From DATAYA01 sp963754235 (GTDB lineage: Bacteria; Pseudomonadota; Alphaproteobacteria; Acetobacterales; Acetobacteraceae), in the NCBI GenBank assembly GCA_963754235.1, contig CAVWFK010000007.1, positions 95,241 to 159,240 on the forward strand: a DNA stretch of 64,000 bases, read 5' to 3'. Shown here one piece after another: positions 16,113 to 24,444 of this stretch. The stretch's first letter is position 1, and every line of letters starts with the position of its first letter. Both the position numbers and the translations under genes were made by a program. The notes below the pieces were generated by a model. It saw nothing but the letters and a program-made list of their open reading frames with translations. It did no database searches and had not been told where the DNA came from.

Positions 16113-18248
16113 TTACTCGGCCGCGATCGCGTCGTGATCGACCGCGACCGACTCATCTTCGGCCGGTGCGCCGCTTTCCGCCACGGCCAATTCGCCGCCG
16201 TTTGCCGCCGTTTCTGCGCCCGCTGGATCGGTGACGATCTCTTGCTCCGCGTCGGGTGCCTCGACCGCCGTCGCGAACGCGCGGCCCGGCGTGCGCAGCG
16301 GCTCGGGTAGCCAGCCCGTTCCGGCGAGCAGCGCTTGCGCCTTCTCGGCCATCTCGCCCTTCTTCAGGTGGTCGATGAGCTGCGCCGCCCGCTTGCCCCT
16401 GGCCTCGCGCACGGCACCCAGGATGCGCGCCTTGGTGACGCGACCCAGATAGCTGTCCACGGTCGGCATCCAGCCGGCGGTTACCATGTCGAGGTCGACC
16501 GCTTGCGCCAGCCGATCAGCATGGGCGAGCGCCCGAGGCCTGCGGTTGTACGCCTCGAACACGCCGTTGACCGAGAGCGAGACGCAGTGCGCGAACAGCG
16601 CGTTGCGCGTGTCGTTGTCCGACGCGGTCAGAGCATCCCAAAGGTCGCCCGGCTCATTGGGCAGCGCGTCTGCCCAGTGCTGGTGCCGCTGATCGATGCC
16701 CTTCGCCAGCGCAGAGTCGTTCAGGCCCGGTGCTTGCGCGTTGAACCCGATGCACTTCACGTCGAGTTCGAGGCAGGAATCCAGGCCATAGGCGTAGAAG
16801 AGCTTGAGGCAGAGCGCGTGCAGCGTTGCCAGGAACGCGACGTCCGGGTGCTCGCCCAGCGCGTGCCGGAGTGCAAGTGTGCGATGCGCGGTGAGTTCCG
16901 ACATCAGGCGGTCTGGGATGGGCTTCAGGCCCTCGTCCTCGTCCGGTTCGGCGCCGTTCTCGAACTCGGCATAAATCGTGCCATCGCTCTCCGCGCGCGC
17001 TGACATGGCGGCTGGCTCGCCGGTTTCGACCTCCGTATCCACATCGGCCTCCGGCTCGGTCGCGAGTGGCCGTTCGTCCTCGGGCCGGACGTAGCCACGC
17101 TCCACTCGGAGCACGCCCTCGCCATCGATGCTGACGAAAGCGCCCGCGCGGGCAACCTCGTTCGGATCGAAAGCAACTGGCCGATCTTCCAGAGTGCCGA
17201 GCGCGGTCTCGATCTCGGTGAAGCGCTGCTCGATCTCCTCTGGCACTTCCTCGGCACTGCCGTACTCCTCCTCCAGCTGGTCGTATTCCGCCCGAAGTGC
17301 GTCCCGCGTGGCTTCCTCCTCGGCCGTCAGCGGCGTCTGGTTGCCACGCAGCTGCCGCAGGCCGAAGGTGTGGCCGTAGGGGAAGTCGGGCGCGACCTCG
17401 ATCCACTTCCAGCCCTCGTCGCGGACCGCCTCGGCCTCGCGCTCCAGGCGCTTGGCCACCAGCCGGTCCACCAGCGCCACGTCCTGCAGCCAGCCGCCGT
17501 CGTCGGCCTGGAAGAGGTCGCGCATGATCACGCCACCCGCCTCCTCGTACGCGTCGATCCCGACGAACTGTGCCCGCTTATCCGAGGCGCGCACGGCACC
17601 CTCGGTTAGCATTCGGCGGATCGCATAGGGCTCCTTGGTATAGGACGCGCTGAGCCGCTCGAACACCTGCTCCTGGCGAGCATGATCGCCGTTGACAGTG
17701 AACGCCATCAGCTGATCCAGCGTCATTCCGTGCTCGGCGTAGACGTCCAGCAACCTCGGCGAGACCGATGCCAGCCGCAGCCGCTGCTTCACGACCGAGA
17801 CCGGCACGAAGAACGCGGCTGCGATCTCCTCCTCGGACTGGCCTTTTTCGCGCAGCGACAGGAAGGCCCGGAACTGGTCCAGCGGATGCAGCGGTGCGCG
17901 CTGAACGTTCTCCGCCAGCGAGTCTTCCTCCGCGATGCCGTCGAGCCGGATGACACACGGCACCGGCGCTGTCTTGGCCAGCCGCCGCTGCTTGACCAGC
18001 AGCTCCAGAGCTCGATAGCGGCGCCCGCCGGCGGGGACCTCGTACATGCCGGTCTCGACCCCCTCGGCATCGAGCACCGGCCTCACCGTCAGGCTCTGCA
18101 GCAGGGTTCGCCGGGCAATATCCTCGGCAAGCTCCTCGAGCGAGACGCCGGCCTTGATCCGACGGACGTTGGACTGGCTTAGCACCAGCTTGTTGAAGGG
18201 GATGTCGCGCGAGACGCTGAGCGTGATCTTCTGGATGGCCTGGGTCAT
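16113..18248 (-). CDS. ParB/RepB/Spo0J-family nuclease-like protein
   Basis: Large (about 711 residues) ParB-domain protein typical of this class of integrative elements. The N-terminal ParB domain shows KLVLSQSNVRRIKAGVSLEE, VPAGGRRYRALELLVKQ (the GGRRYRA box) and EEDSLAENVQRAPLHPLDQF (the ENVQR box). A helix-turn-helix (IAAAFFVPVSVVKQRLRLAS) follows. The middle is acidic and probably disordered, and the C-terminus again alternates helices with an Ala/Glu-rich tail. The start at 18248 (MTQAIQKITL) fits the family. The gene is intact, in contrast to the neighbouring toprim gene. Confidence 0.88.
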   Translation of the reverse strand: MTQAIQKITLSVSRDIPFNKLVLSQSNVRRIKAGVSLEELAEDIARRTLLQSLTVRPVLDAEGVETGMYEVPAGGRRYRALELLVKQRRLAKTAPVPCVIRLDGIAEEDSLAENVQRAPLHPLDQFRAFLSLREKGQSEEEIAAAFFVPVSVVKQRLRLASVSPRLLDVYAEHGMTLDQLMAFTVNGDHARQEQVFERLSASYTKEPYAIRRMLTEGAVRASDKRAQFVGIDAYEEAGGVIMRDLFQADDGGWLQDVALVDRLVAKRLEREAEAVRDEGWKWIEVAPDFPYGHTFGLRQLRGNQTPLTAEEEATRDALRAEYDQLEEEYGSAEEVPEEIEQRFTEIETALGTLEDRPVAFDPNEVARAGAFVSIDGEGVLRVERGYVRPEDERPLATEPEADVDTEVETGEPAAMSARAESDGTIYAEFENGAEPDEDEGLKPIPDRLMSELTAHRTLALRHALGEHPDVAFLATLHALCLKLFYAYGLDSCLELDVKCIGFNAQAPGLNDSALAKGIDQRHQHWADALPNEPGDLWDALTASDNDTRNALFAHCVSLSVNGVFEAYNRRPRALAHADRLAQAVDLDMVTAGWMPTVDSYLGRVTKARILGAVREARGKRAAQLIDHLKKGEMAEKAQALLAGTGWLPEPLRTPGRAFATAVEAPDAEQEIVTDPAGAETAANGGELAVAESGAPAEDESVAVDHDAIAAE

Positions 18249-18397
18249 GTCGATTCTCCGCGACCGGCCGGCCGGAGCCTTTCTCTCGACCTCCTGACCC
18301 GTCACGAAGCTTGCGGCCCACCTCTTCCTCTGAAGAGATGAGCCGCACGGACGCAGAGTCGGACAGTCACGGAGCCGGGACCGCGCCGATCCCGATG

Positions 18398-19594
18398 TCA
18401 GGCAGCCCGGCCGAGCAGCTTCTTGGCGCGCGTCTCCAGCTCCAGCCGCTCGTCCTGGTGAGCCTTGGTCCGCGCGACGGCCGTGATGCCCTGGATAAAG
18501 TCGAAGATGGTCTCGGGCTTGCAGCCCTCCTCTGCGAGCACGGTTTCGATGATCGTTGCAGTCTCGGTCTTGGAGAAGCCGCGCTTGCGCAGGAAATCTG
18601 CCCGGTCTTCGTCGTTGCGTGCCACGATCTGCGCCCGCGCTGCCTTGATGCCGTTCACGAACGGCGCCGGGGAGGAATCGGCGAACCGCGTCAGCGCCGG
18701 CGCGGCCTCCCGTGCGAAGCGGGACGCCGCGAATTTCGAGTGCCGGATGGTGATCTCCTGGAAATCCTCGACACCCCAGAGATTGCGGTTCTGGCAGACC
18801 GCGCGAAGAAAGAACGACGCCATGCCGAGTGTCTTGGCGCCGACCTCGCTATTCCAGCAGTAGAAGCCGCGGAAGTAGAGATCGGGCGAGCCGTCCAGCA
18901 GGCGGCCCGCCTCGATCGGGTTCAGATCGTCGACCAGGAACAGGAAGACGTCGCGATCCGAAGCATAGAGCGTGGTGGTGTCCCGGGTGATGTCGACGTG
19001 CGGGTTGTAGATGCCGCTCGACCAGTCGAGCACGCCCGGCACCTTCCAGCGGGTGTCGCCCGTGCCGTTGCCCGCGATCCGCTGCACGGCGGCGACCAGC
19101 TCGTGATCGTAGATGCGGCCGTAGTCCGGCCCGGTGACCGCGCGCAGCTCGAGCCGGCCATCGTCGGTCTCGAGCGTCTTGACCTGCTCGGTCCGATTCG
19201 AGGTCAGCCCGTATTGCAGGTTGATGCCGGCGAGCGGCGCCGGAAGCTGGCGCAAATAGGCGGCTGGCGCGCCGACCAGCAACGCGAGCTGGCCGAAGCT
19301 CCAATGGGTTGGCGCAACCGGTGCCTCCGAGCCGGGCAGCACGATCGCCAGGCGCTCGGTGCCTTCACGGCTCGCCTCGACCCGCACGGCCGCGCTCTGA
19401 ACCGTGCGGGTGCGGCTTCGCTCGCTGCGGCCATCGACGAACGCGAACAGGTCCGATAACGACAGGAAGCGCTCATCCGCCGGGCGCGAGAACCACTCGG
19501 ACGATACCCGGCCGACCCGCTCGCCCCGGCTGACATCGACCTTGTAGCCGCTGCGCTTTTCGGGCTGCCCCTCCAGAACCTCGACGTTGCTCAT
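18398..19594 (-). CDS. DUF932 family protein
   Basis: A 398-residue phage/plasmid-related protein of the DUF932 family (role unknown, often in plasmid backbones next to ParB and toprim genes). Seen are the N-terminal WFSRPADERFLSLSDLFAFV, the central WSFGQLALLVGAPAAYLRQL and LRAVTGPDYGRIYDHELVAA. Later segments include LYFRGFYCWNSEVGAKTLG and FLRAVCQNRNLWGVEDFQEI. It is intact and begins at an ATG directly downstream of the divergent cargo promoter region. Confidence 0.88.
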   Translation of the reverse strand: MSNVEVLEGQPEKRSGYKVDVSRGERVGRVSSEWFSRPADERFLSLSDLFAFVDGRSERSRTRTVQSAAVRVEASREGTERLAIVLPGSEAPVAPTHWSFGQLALLVGAPAAYLRQLPAPLAGINLQYGLTSNRTEQVKTLETDDGRLELRAVTGPDYGRIYDHELVAAVQRIAGNGTGDTRWKVPGVLDWSSGIYNPHVDITRDTTTLYASDRDVFLFLVDDLNPIEAGRLLDGSPDLYFRGFYCWNSEVGAKTLGMASFFLRAVCQNRNLWGVEDFQEITIRHSKFAASRFAREAAPALTRFADSSPAPFVNGIKAARAQIVARNDEDRADFLRKRGFSKTETATIIETVLAEEGCKPETIFDFIQGITAVARTKAHQDERLELETRAKKLLGRAA

Positions 19595-19979
19595 CGCTCA
19601 TCTCCGCGACGGGCGATCGGGAGCCTCTCTCTCGATCCTCAACCCGTCACGGCGACAACCGCGGCCCTCTCCCTCTCCGGGCCACGTCCTAGCTGGAGGT
19701 GTTGTGAGCGAAATGAGCATAGGAGAAGAAACCGGGCATTTGCGGTCGGGGGCCCGGCCGAGGCGTTGGGCTATGAGGAGACACGCACCGGCCTCGCGAC
19801 GGCGAGCCCCGGGAAGGCGACTGTGCCAGGACGAGCGCCGGCCTCGCGGGCGGCTCTGGACTGACGAGCTGCTCACCTTCCCGACAGGAGGAGGCCTCGA
19901 CAGAACATCGAAAAAGAACCTTGTCCGAAAATCGGACACATGCTATACGTCGCGTGCGATTATAAGACGGAGCTCTTCG
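19595..19979. promoter_or_regulatory. Divergent promoter region of DUF932 and the cargo operon
   Basis: About 385 bp separates the DUF932 start (minus) from the first cargo gene (plus). The part nearest the cargo gene has a plausible promoter: TTGTCC at 19921, a 17-base spacer and TATACG at 19944. A second A/T-rich run ATTATAAG lies at 19959-19966. No other gene is supported here. Confidence 0.5.
19922..19938 (+). promoter_or_regulatory. Operator TGTCCGA-AAA-TCGGACA
   Basis: A perfect inverted repeat with 7-bp arms and a 3-bp centre. It covers most of the putative -35 box and the spacer 42 bp upstream of the first cargo gene. The geometry is that of an XRE/Cro-type dimer site, so the XRE protein encoded two genes downstream is a reasonable repressor. 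That assignment is inferred. Confidence 0.6.
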
Positions 19980-20268
19980 ATGGGCATCCACGCCCGCTTC
20001 ACTGGCGAACCCGGCTTTCCCGCGGAGGAGGTGGAAGACTGCATCCGCGACGCGTTGGACCAGCAGCTTAGCGAACAGATTATCCTGCGGCCGCGAGTGC
20101 CGAGCGCTTGTGAGCCCGAGATCGAACTCGCTTGTCGTCGTCGAGATCATCTGCGCGATCGAGGAGATCATCGGCGTGAATCTGCCGCCGACCTTTGCGC
20201 CCCGCGGCGGCTACGACGATGTCGAAGCATGCGTGGCCGACCTGCTCGCCGAAACGCGCGCGGTGTAG
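19980..20268 (+). CDS. Small acyl-carrier-like protein (one frameshift)
   Basis: About 95 residues. The first frame gives EEVEDCIRDALDQQLSEQII. An extra A at 20125-20126 breaks it, and removing it yields EIDSLVVVEIICAIEEIIGV and then PTFAPRGGYDDVEACVADLL. The DSL followed by VEI and EEIIGVNLP resembles the phosphopantetheine-attachment helix of acyl carrier proteins, with serine in the right place. Length and helix spacing also fit. The resemblance is by eye and has not been searched. It is the first gene of the cargo run and lies 28 bp before the XRE gene. Confidence 0.55.
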
Positions 20269-20296
20269 ATCGCGCTGGTCAAAAAGGAGGAACACC

Positions 20297-20687
20297 ATGA
20301 CCGATGAACCCGCCGGCTTCGCGATGCCAACTGCCGAGCTCGATCGGCAGACGCTCGGCGAGCGCCTGCGCGTCGCCCGCGAATATGTAGGCCTGAAACA
20401 GGAAGAAGTCGCGCGCCACCTCACCATCCCGCGGAGCGCGCTGTCCCATATCGAGGCCGGACAGCGAAAGGTTGACGCGCTCGAGCTCACGCGCATGGCG
20501 GAGACTCTACCAGCGCCCGGTGACCTGGTTCACCGGCGAGGAGGATACATCCTCTGAACTGCCCGAAGAGGTCGCGCACGTCGCACGCGCCGCCGCCTCG
20601 CTGTCTTCGCAAGACAGGCAAGAGCTCGCCCGCTTCGCGGACTTCCTGAAGTCGCGCGCCAAGACAAAGGTGGCGGGCGGTGGCTGA
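20297..20687 (+). CDS. XRE-family antitoxin-like regulator (one frameshift)
   Basis: Helix-turn-helix protein of about 129 residues. The N-terminal domain reads LGERLRVAREYVGLKQEEVA, then HLTIPRSALSHIEAGQRKVD. The frame slips at the GG of 20500-20501. With one G removed it runs RMARLYQRPVTWFTGEED and then an acidic/alanine C-terminal helix (SSQDRQELARFADFLKSRAK). This domain order is that of XRE partners of ImmA/IrrE peptidases, which cleave or are held by the regulator. The stop overlaps the start of the next gene. It probably binds the operator at 19922. Confidence 0.8.
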
Positions 20688-21690
20688 CAATCGCGGGGCG
20701 ATCCTCGCTGGCGCGAAGGCGGCGCACGCGCTGCACCGCGACCTTGGGGTGCGCGAGCATCTCGAGCGCACCGCCGGCGGCCGCGTCGACGTCTTCGGCG
20801 CGATCGGCAAGCTCGGCGCGACCCTGATGTTCCGGCCGCTCGACAAGCTGCTGGGCGCCTACGTGCCGGCCGAGGAGCCAGGCGTCCTAATCACCACCCA
20901 GCGCACGCTGCCCGTGCAGCGCTTCACCGGCGCCCACGAGCTTGGTCACGTCTACATGCGCCACGAGCCGAGCCTCGACGACGAAGGCATCCTTCGCCGC
21001 GCTCCGTTCGACACGCGCTCGCGGCTCCAACCACAAGAGCAGGAAGCGGACGCGTTCGCCTCGATGTTCTTGGCGCCGGCTTGGCTGTTGGCGCTCATCG
21101 TCCAGCGTCAGGGGTGGCCGGCCCAGGCGCTGGCCGATCCCGCCACGGTATACCAGCTCTCCCTGCGGCTCGGCACAAGCTACAGCGCTACCGCGTACGT
21201 GCTGGAGCGGCATAAGGCGATCTCGCGGCAACAGCGCGAGCGGCTTCTGTCGTTCGAGCCCAAACACATCAAGCGCCACCTGCTCGAAGGATACGAGCCG
21301 CCCGACTGGCGCTCGGACGTGTGGCTTCTGACCGATCGCGACGAAGGCGTCCTCATCGAAGGCGGCCGCCACGACCTGTTCGTGGTCCGTCTCCGCGAGA
21401 ATAGCAGCGCTGGTTACCTGTGGGATTTCGACGCGCTCAAGGTCGCCGGTTTCGCGTTGGTGGCCGACGATCAGGAGGTCGATGATCCCTCGCTCGTCGG
21501 CGGAGTGCTGACGCGGCGAGTGACCGCGCGCTCAAGCCAGCGGGCGCACGGGGAGGTCACGCTCCAGGAGAGCCGGCCTTGGCTCCCGCACAAACCGCTC
21601 CACGAGCTCCACCTCCACTACGACCTCCGCGGTCCGGAGGAGCCCGGGATGTGGGAGCCCGAACGCACGCGGGTGCTGCAGGCCGCGTGA
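20680..21690 (+). CDS. ImmA/IrrE metallopeptidase fused to a chagasin-like (I42) inhibitor domain
   Basis: A 336-residue protein with a GTG start inside the end of the XRE gene. The peptidase domain (residues about 15-180) has the zinc motif HELGH at 86-90 and a downstream glutamate in QEADAFASMFLAP (E122), the ImmA/IrrE pattern. Residues about 210-320 form a second domain. Its three loops match chagasin/ICP inhibitors of papain-like proteases: NSSAGYLW at 241-248 (family NPTTGYxW), LVGGVLTRRV at 272-281 (family GxGG) and RPW at 299-301. The next gene, overlapping by the TGATG junction, encodes a papain-like protease, so the inhibitor domain probably acts on it. Confidence 0.85.
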   Translation: MADNRGAILAGAKAAHALHRDLGVREHLERTAGGRVDVFGAIGKLGATLMFRPLDKLLGAYVPAEEPGVLITTQRTLPVQRFTGAHELGHVYMRHEPSLDDEGILRRAPFDTRSRLQPQEQEADAFASMFLAPAWLLALIVQRQGWPAQALADPATVYQLSLRLGTSYSATAYVLERHKAISRQQRERLLSFEPKHIKRHLLEGYEPPDWRSDVWLLTDRDEGVLIEGGRHDLFVVRLRENSSAGYLWDFDALKVAGFALVADDQEVDDPSLVGGVLTRRVTARSSQRAHGEVTLQESRPWLPHKPLHELHLHYDLRGPEEPGMWEPERTRVLQAA

Positions 21691-22340
21691 TGTCGATCGC
21701 CGCCACCAAGGACCTTCGCGATCAGTTCGGGCCCGCCCGCGACCAGGATCCCCGTCCGACCTGCATGGCGTTCGCGGCGAGCGACGCGCATGCCGGCGCC
21801 CGCCCGGGGTGGGAGCCGTTGTCGGTCGAGTGGGCCTACTATCACGCGCTCAAGCGGGATGGTGTCCAGCCGCACCAGGGGGTCCACCTCTGCACGATGC
21901 TCGCCACCGTTCGCAGCGATGGACAGCCGGTCGAGGCGTGCTGGCCCTACGTCCCCGAGCTGTTCACGGATCTTTCGGCCTGGCAACCGCCGACGAGCGC
22001 TGATCCAATTTTCCGTCGCGAGAGCGAAAACGCTCCAGCCACGGTGTCCAACATCATTGACAGGCTCGACCAGGCCCAACCGGTCCTGTTCACGATGAGC
22101 ATTTCGCCGGCCTTCTACCGGCCGGACCCGGCCGGCATCGTCACTTCGGCCGAACCGCCCATGCCGAAGCGGGTGCACGCGCTCGTCGCGGTCGGCTACG
22201 GTGCTCGAGGAACCGATCGCTTCGTCCTCGTCCGCAACTCCTGGGGCACGGCCTGGGAACTCGATGGCCACGCCTGGGTCGATGCCGCTTATCTCGCGCC
22301 GCGGCTCCTGGTTGCGGCGACCATGGCCGGAGAACTCTGA
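21690..22340 (+). CDS. Papain-like (C1) cysteine protease
   Basis: A 216-residue protein lacking a signal peptide, hence cytosolic. All papain landmarks are readable: oxyanion-hole glutamine Q19 and nucleophile C25 in RDQDPRPTCMAFAASDAHA, the LSVEWAYYHAL helix, catalytic histidine H163 in KRVHALVAVGYG, and N183 in the NSWGTAWELDGHAWV motif. It has no pro-domain, which fits control in trans by the inhibitor domain encoded just upstream. Its start overlaps the preceding stop, and the following gene begins 2 bp after its own stop, so production is tightly coupled. The target is unknown. Confidence 0.88.
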   Translation: MSIAATKDLRDQFGPARDQDPRPTCMAFAASDAHAGARPGWEPLSVEWAYYHALKRDGVQPHQGVHLCTMLATVRSDGQPVEACWPYVPELFTDLSAWQPPTSADPIFRRESENAPATVSNIIDRLDQAQPVLFTMSISPAFYRPDPAGIVTSAEPPMPKRVHALVAVGYGARGTDRFVLVRNSWGTAWELDGHAWVDAAYLAPRLLVAATMAGEL

Positions 22341-22342
22341 TC

Positions 22343-23149
22343 ATGTACCTGCCGATCGAGCCGCAACCCACCAACGCCCAAGGCTGGCTCGCTGCCGCGG
22401 CGACCGTTCACGATCGCGGTGGCGAAGCCCACAACGTGGTCGTCGACATCGCCGACCCGCTCGCCGAATCCGACACCGATGCCGCGATCATCCGTGAGGT
22501 GGACGCGTTTCTCCGCGTCCACCAGCGGAACAGCCTGAGCGGGGTCGCCAACACAATCTTCCCGCAGAGCACCTACGACCGGCACGGGCCGGAAGCCTTT
22601 TACGGCGTGTATCGCGAGACGGTGCTGCCGCGGATGAAGCAGATAACGCGCGACTGGGGGCGGTACTTCGACCGGCTGACGGCTTGGAAAAATGTGCAGG
22701 GGCCCGAGATCAAGGTTATCAACCCGCTCGATGACCTCGTGAAGTTCATGACAACGCAGATCGCCTCCGACCGCACCTACCGCAACGCTTACGAAATGAC
22801 GGTTTTCGATCCGACCCGGGATGCCGGCAAGGTCTCAAATCGCCAGTGCCTGAGCTTTCTCAGCTTCAAGCTGACACATGAGAACCGGCTTCTCCTCACG
22901 GTCATGTACCGCAATCACGCCTATATCGCGCGGGGCCTCGGCAACTTCATTGGCCTCGGGCGCCTGATGGCCTTTGTCGCCGAGCAGTCTGGCGCCACGC
23001 TGGGTTCGCTCACCTGCATCTCGACGCACGCCGAGATCGATCACGGCAAGAACACGCGCGACGGCGTGGTCGAGGGTTGGACTCACGCCGAGGCGAACGC
23101 CCTCCTCGACCGCTGCCGGTTACTGAACACCTCAGTCCAGGCCGCATAG
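22343..23149 (+). CDS. Thymidylate-synthase-like protein
   Basis: A 268-residue protein whose C-terminal half aligns by eye with the thymidylate synthase fold. SNRQCLSFLSFKL supplies the catalytic cysteine (C169), VMYRNHAYIARGLGNFIGLG corresponds to the RSxD...PFN stretch with N201, and CISTHAEID corresponds to the GDxHIY region. Classical TS motifs at the N-terminus are absent, as in the divergent homologues that hydroxymethylate dUMP or dCMP for DNA hypermodification. It is the last gene of the coupled run and its 3' end overlaps the convergent MazG-like gene by 18 bp. The substrate is unknown. Confidence 0.75.
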   Translation: MYLPIEPQPTNAQGWLAAAATVHDRGGEAHNVVVDIADPLAESDTDAAIIREVDAFLRVHQRNSLSGVANTIFPQSTYDRHGPEAFYGVYRETVLPRMKQITRDWGRYFDRLTAWKNVQGPEIKVINPLDDLVKFMTTQIASDRTYRNAYEMTVFDPTRDAGKVSNRQCLSFLSFKLTHENRLLLTVMYRNHAYIARGLGNFIGLGRLMAFVAEQSGATLGSLTCISTHAEIDHGKNTRDGVVEGWTHAEANALLDRCRLLNTSVQAA

Positions 23150-24304
23150 CGCCTTGTCGGCTCCCGTCATCGGCTCGAGCCAGATCCGGCGCTCATCCAT
23201 GTCGGTCAGCACCACCCCCGACCGCGAGGCTTGCAGCTCGCGGAACACGGCGTAGCCGTGGATGATAGCCAACTCCCAGAGCCACATGGGCAGCTTCTCG
23301 GCTTCGTAGCCACGCACGAAGCGCTTCACGTCCTTCAACAGATCGAGCCCGAGCTTGGGCGTGTTCGCGAAGAAGCGGTGCTGCTTCGCCGTCTCGAATA
23401 TCCAGGTGGTCAGGCCTTCCTCGATGAGGTTGGCGCGGGCGCCGTCCTCGTTCTCGTCGATCGCCTTCTGGCTCTTGCGCTTGATCTTGAGCAACGCCCG
23501 CGTGGTCGGGGACCAGCCGAGCACGGCGGCGTGCGCAAGGTGAAAGACGTCGTGGAAGCGGTAGTCGTCTGGCGGCAGGTGGTTATCGGTGAGGCGGTCG
23601 CCGAGGAGCACCCCGCCCGCCTTCTGGAACACGAACTTGGTCCCGTTGACCTCGCGCTCGTAGATGAGCACGCGCATCTTGCGCGGCAGTTGCTCGTCGA
23701 CGTGGAGCGCCGTGTCGGTCGGGTCCGGACACCGTCGCTCCGTCGGCCAGCGATCCTCGCACTTGGCGATGTTCAGGGCCGCCGCGTCATCGAGCGACAC
23801 CTCGGCCGCCGCGGCCGCCGCGCCCAGCGGCCTGACGAACCTGATCAGGTCGCCCCGCAGCGCGTCGGGGTTTTCGCAATAGGCTCCGACCGCGAACCGC
23901 TTAGCGAGGTCTCCGGCCTCGCCGGCCAGCACGAGCAGCGAGGCTTCGAACGCGTCGGCGGCGCCGCTGGCGTTCGCTCCTAGCGCGTCGAAGATTGCGT
24001 TCCCGTCCGCCGACCCGCCCGTTGCGGCCCGCGCGATCACCTCCGCGAGCGATGTGCCACCCCGGCGAGCGACGGCGGAAACGTACCAGAGCACGTCGCC
24101 GAGTTCCTCCACGACGGCGTCATGATAGCCGAAGAACCCGTCGGTGTCGCGGCGCTTCTTCTTGAGCGCGCTGACGAGGCTGCCGACCTCACCGATCAGC
24201 CCGAGCACAGCGGTGTCGAGGTCCAGATCGTCGAGCTGATCGGTCGCGGCCGCGTTCGCCTCGAACTCGGTCACCGAGACCCGCCGATTGTCCGCTGGAA
24301 CCAT
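23132..24304 (-). CDS. MazG-like NTP pyrophosphohydrolase with C-terminal domain
   Basis: About 390 residues. The N-terminal all-alpha MazG-type domain has GLIGEVGSLVSALKKKRRD with E39 and, 27 residues on, VVEELGDVLWYVSAVARR with E66, E67 and D70, the metal-binding pattern. A second similar helix pair (LLVLAGEAGDLAKRFAVGAY) follows. The remaining 200 residues (from KCEDRWPTERR, with YRFHDVFHLAHAAVLGWSP and NLIEEGLTTWIFETAKQHRF) match the MazG-associated C-terminal domain seen in DNA-base-hypermodification operons. It probably removes a competing or modified nucleoside triphosphate. The ATG at 24304 has a GGAG-type site and diverges from the next gene. Confidence 0.8.
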   Translation of the reverse strand: MVPADNRRVSVTEFEANAAATDQLDDLDLDTAVLGLIGEVGSLVSALKKKRRDTDGFFGYHDAVVEELGDVLWYVSAVARRGGTSLAEVIARAATGGSADGNAIFDALGANASGAADAFEASLLVLAGEAGDLAKRFAVGAYCENPDALRGDLIRFVRPLGAAAAAAEVSLDDAAALNIAKCEDRWPTERRCPDPTDTALHVDEQLPRKMRVLIYEREVNGTKFVFQKAGGVLLGDRLTDNHLPPDDYRFHDVFHLAHAAVLGWSPTTRALLKIKRKSQKAIDENEDGARANLIEEGLTTWIFETAKQHRFFANTPKLGLDLLKDVKRFVRGYEAEKLPMWLWELAIIHGYAVFRELQASRSGVVLTDMDERRIWLEPMTGADKALCGLD

Positions 24305-24444
24305 TCTCCACACTCCTGCTACCCCGGTCGGGCTGACTGGCAGGCCCGCGGCCCGTATACTCTGTCGGGGCAAATCTAGGACCCGGGAGATCTCACATCT
24401 ATAAGGCCGCCCAACCGCGACCAACACGTGCCTTAGCGATCACG

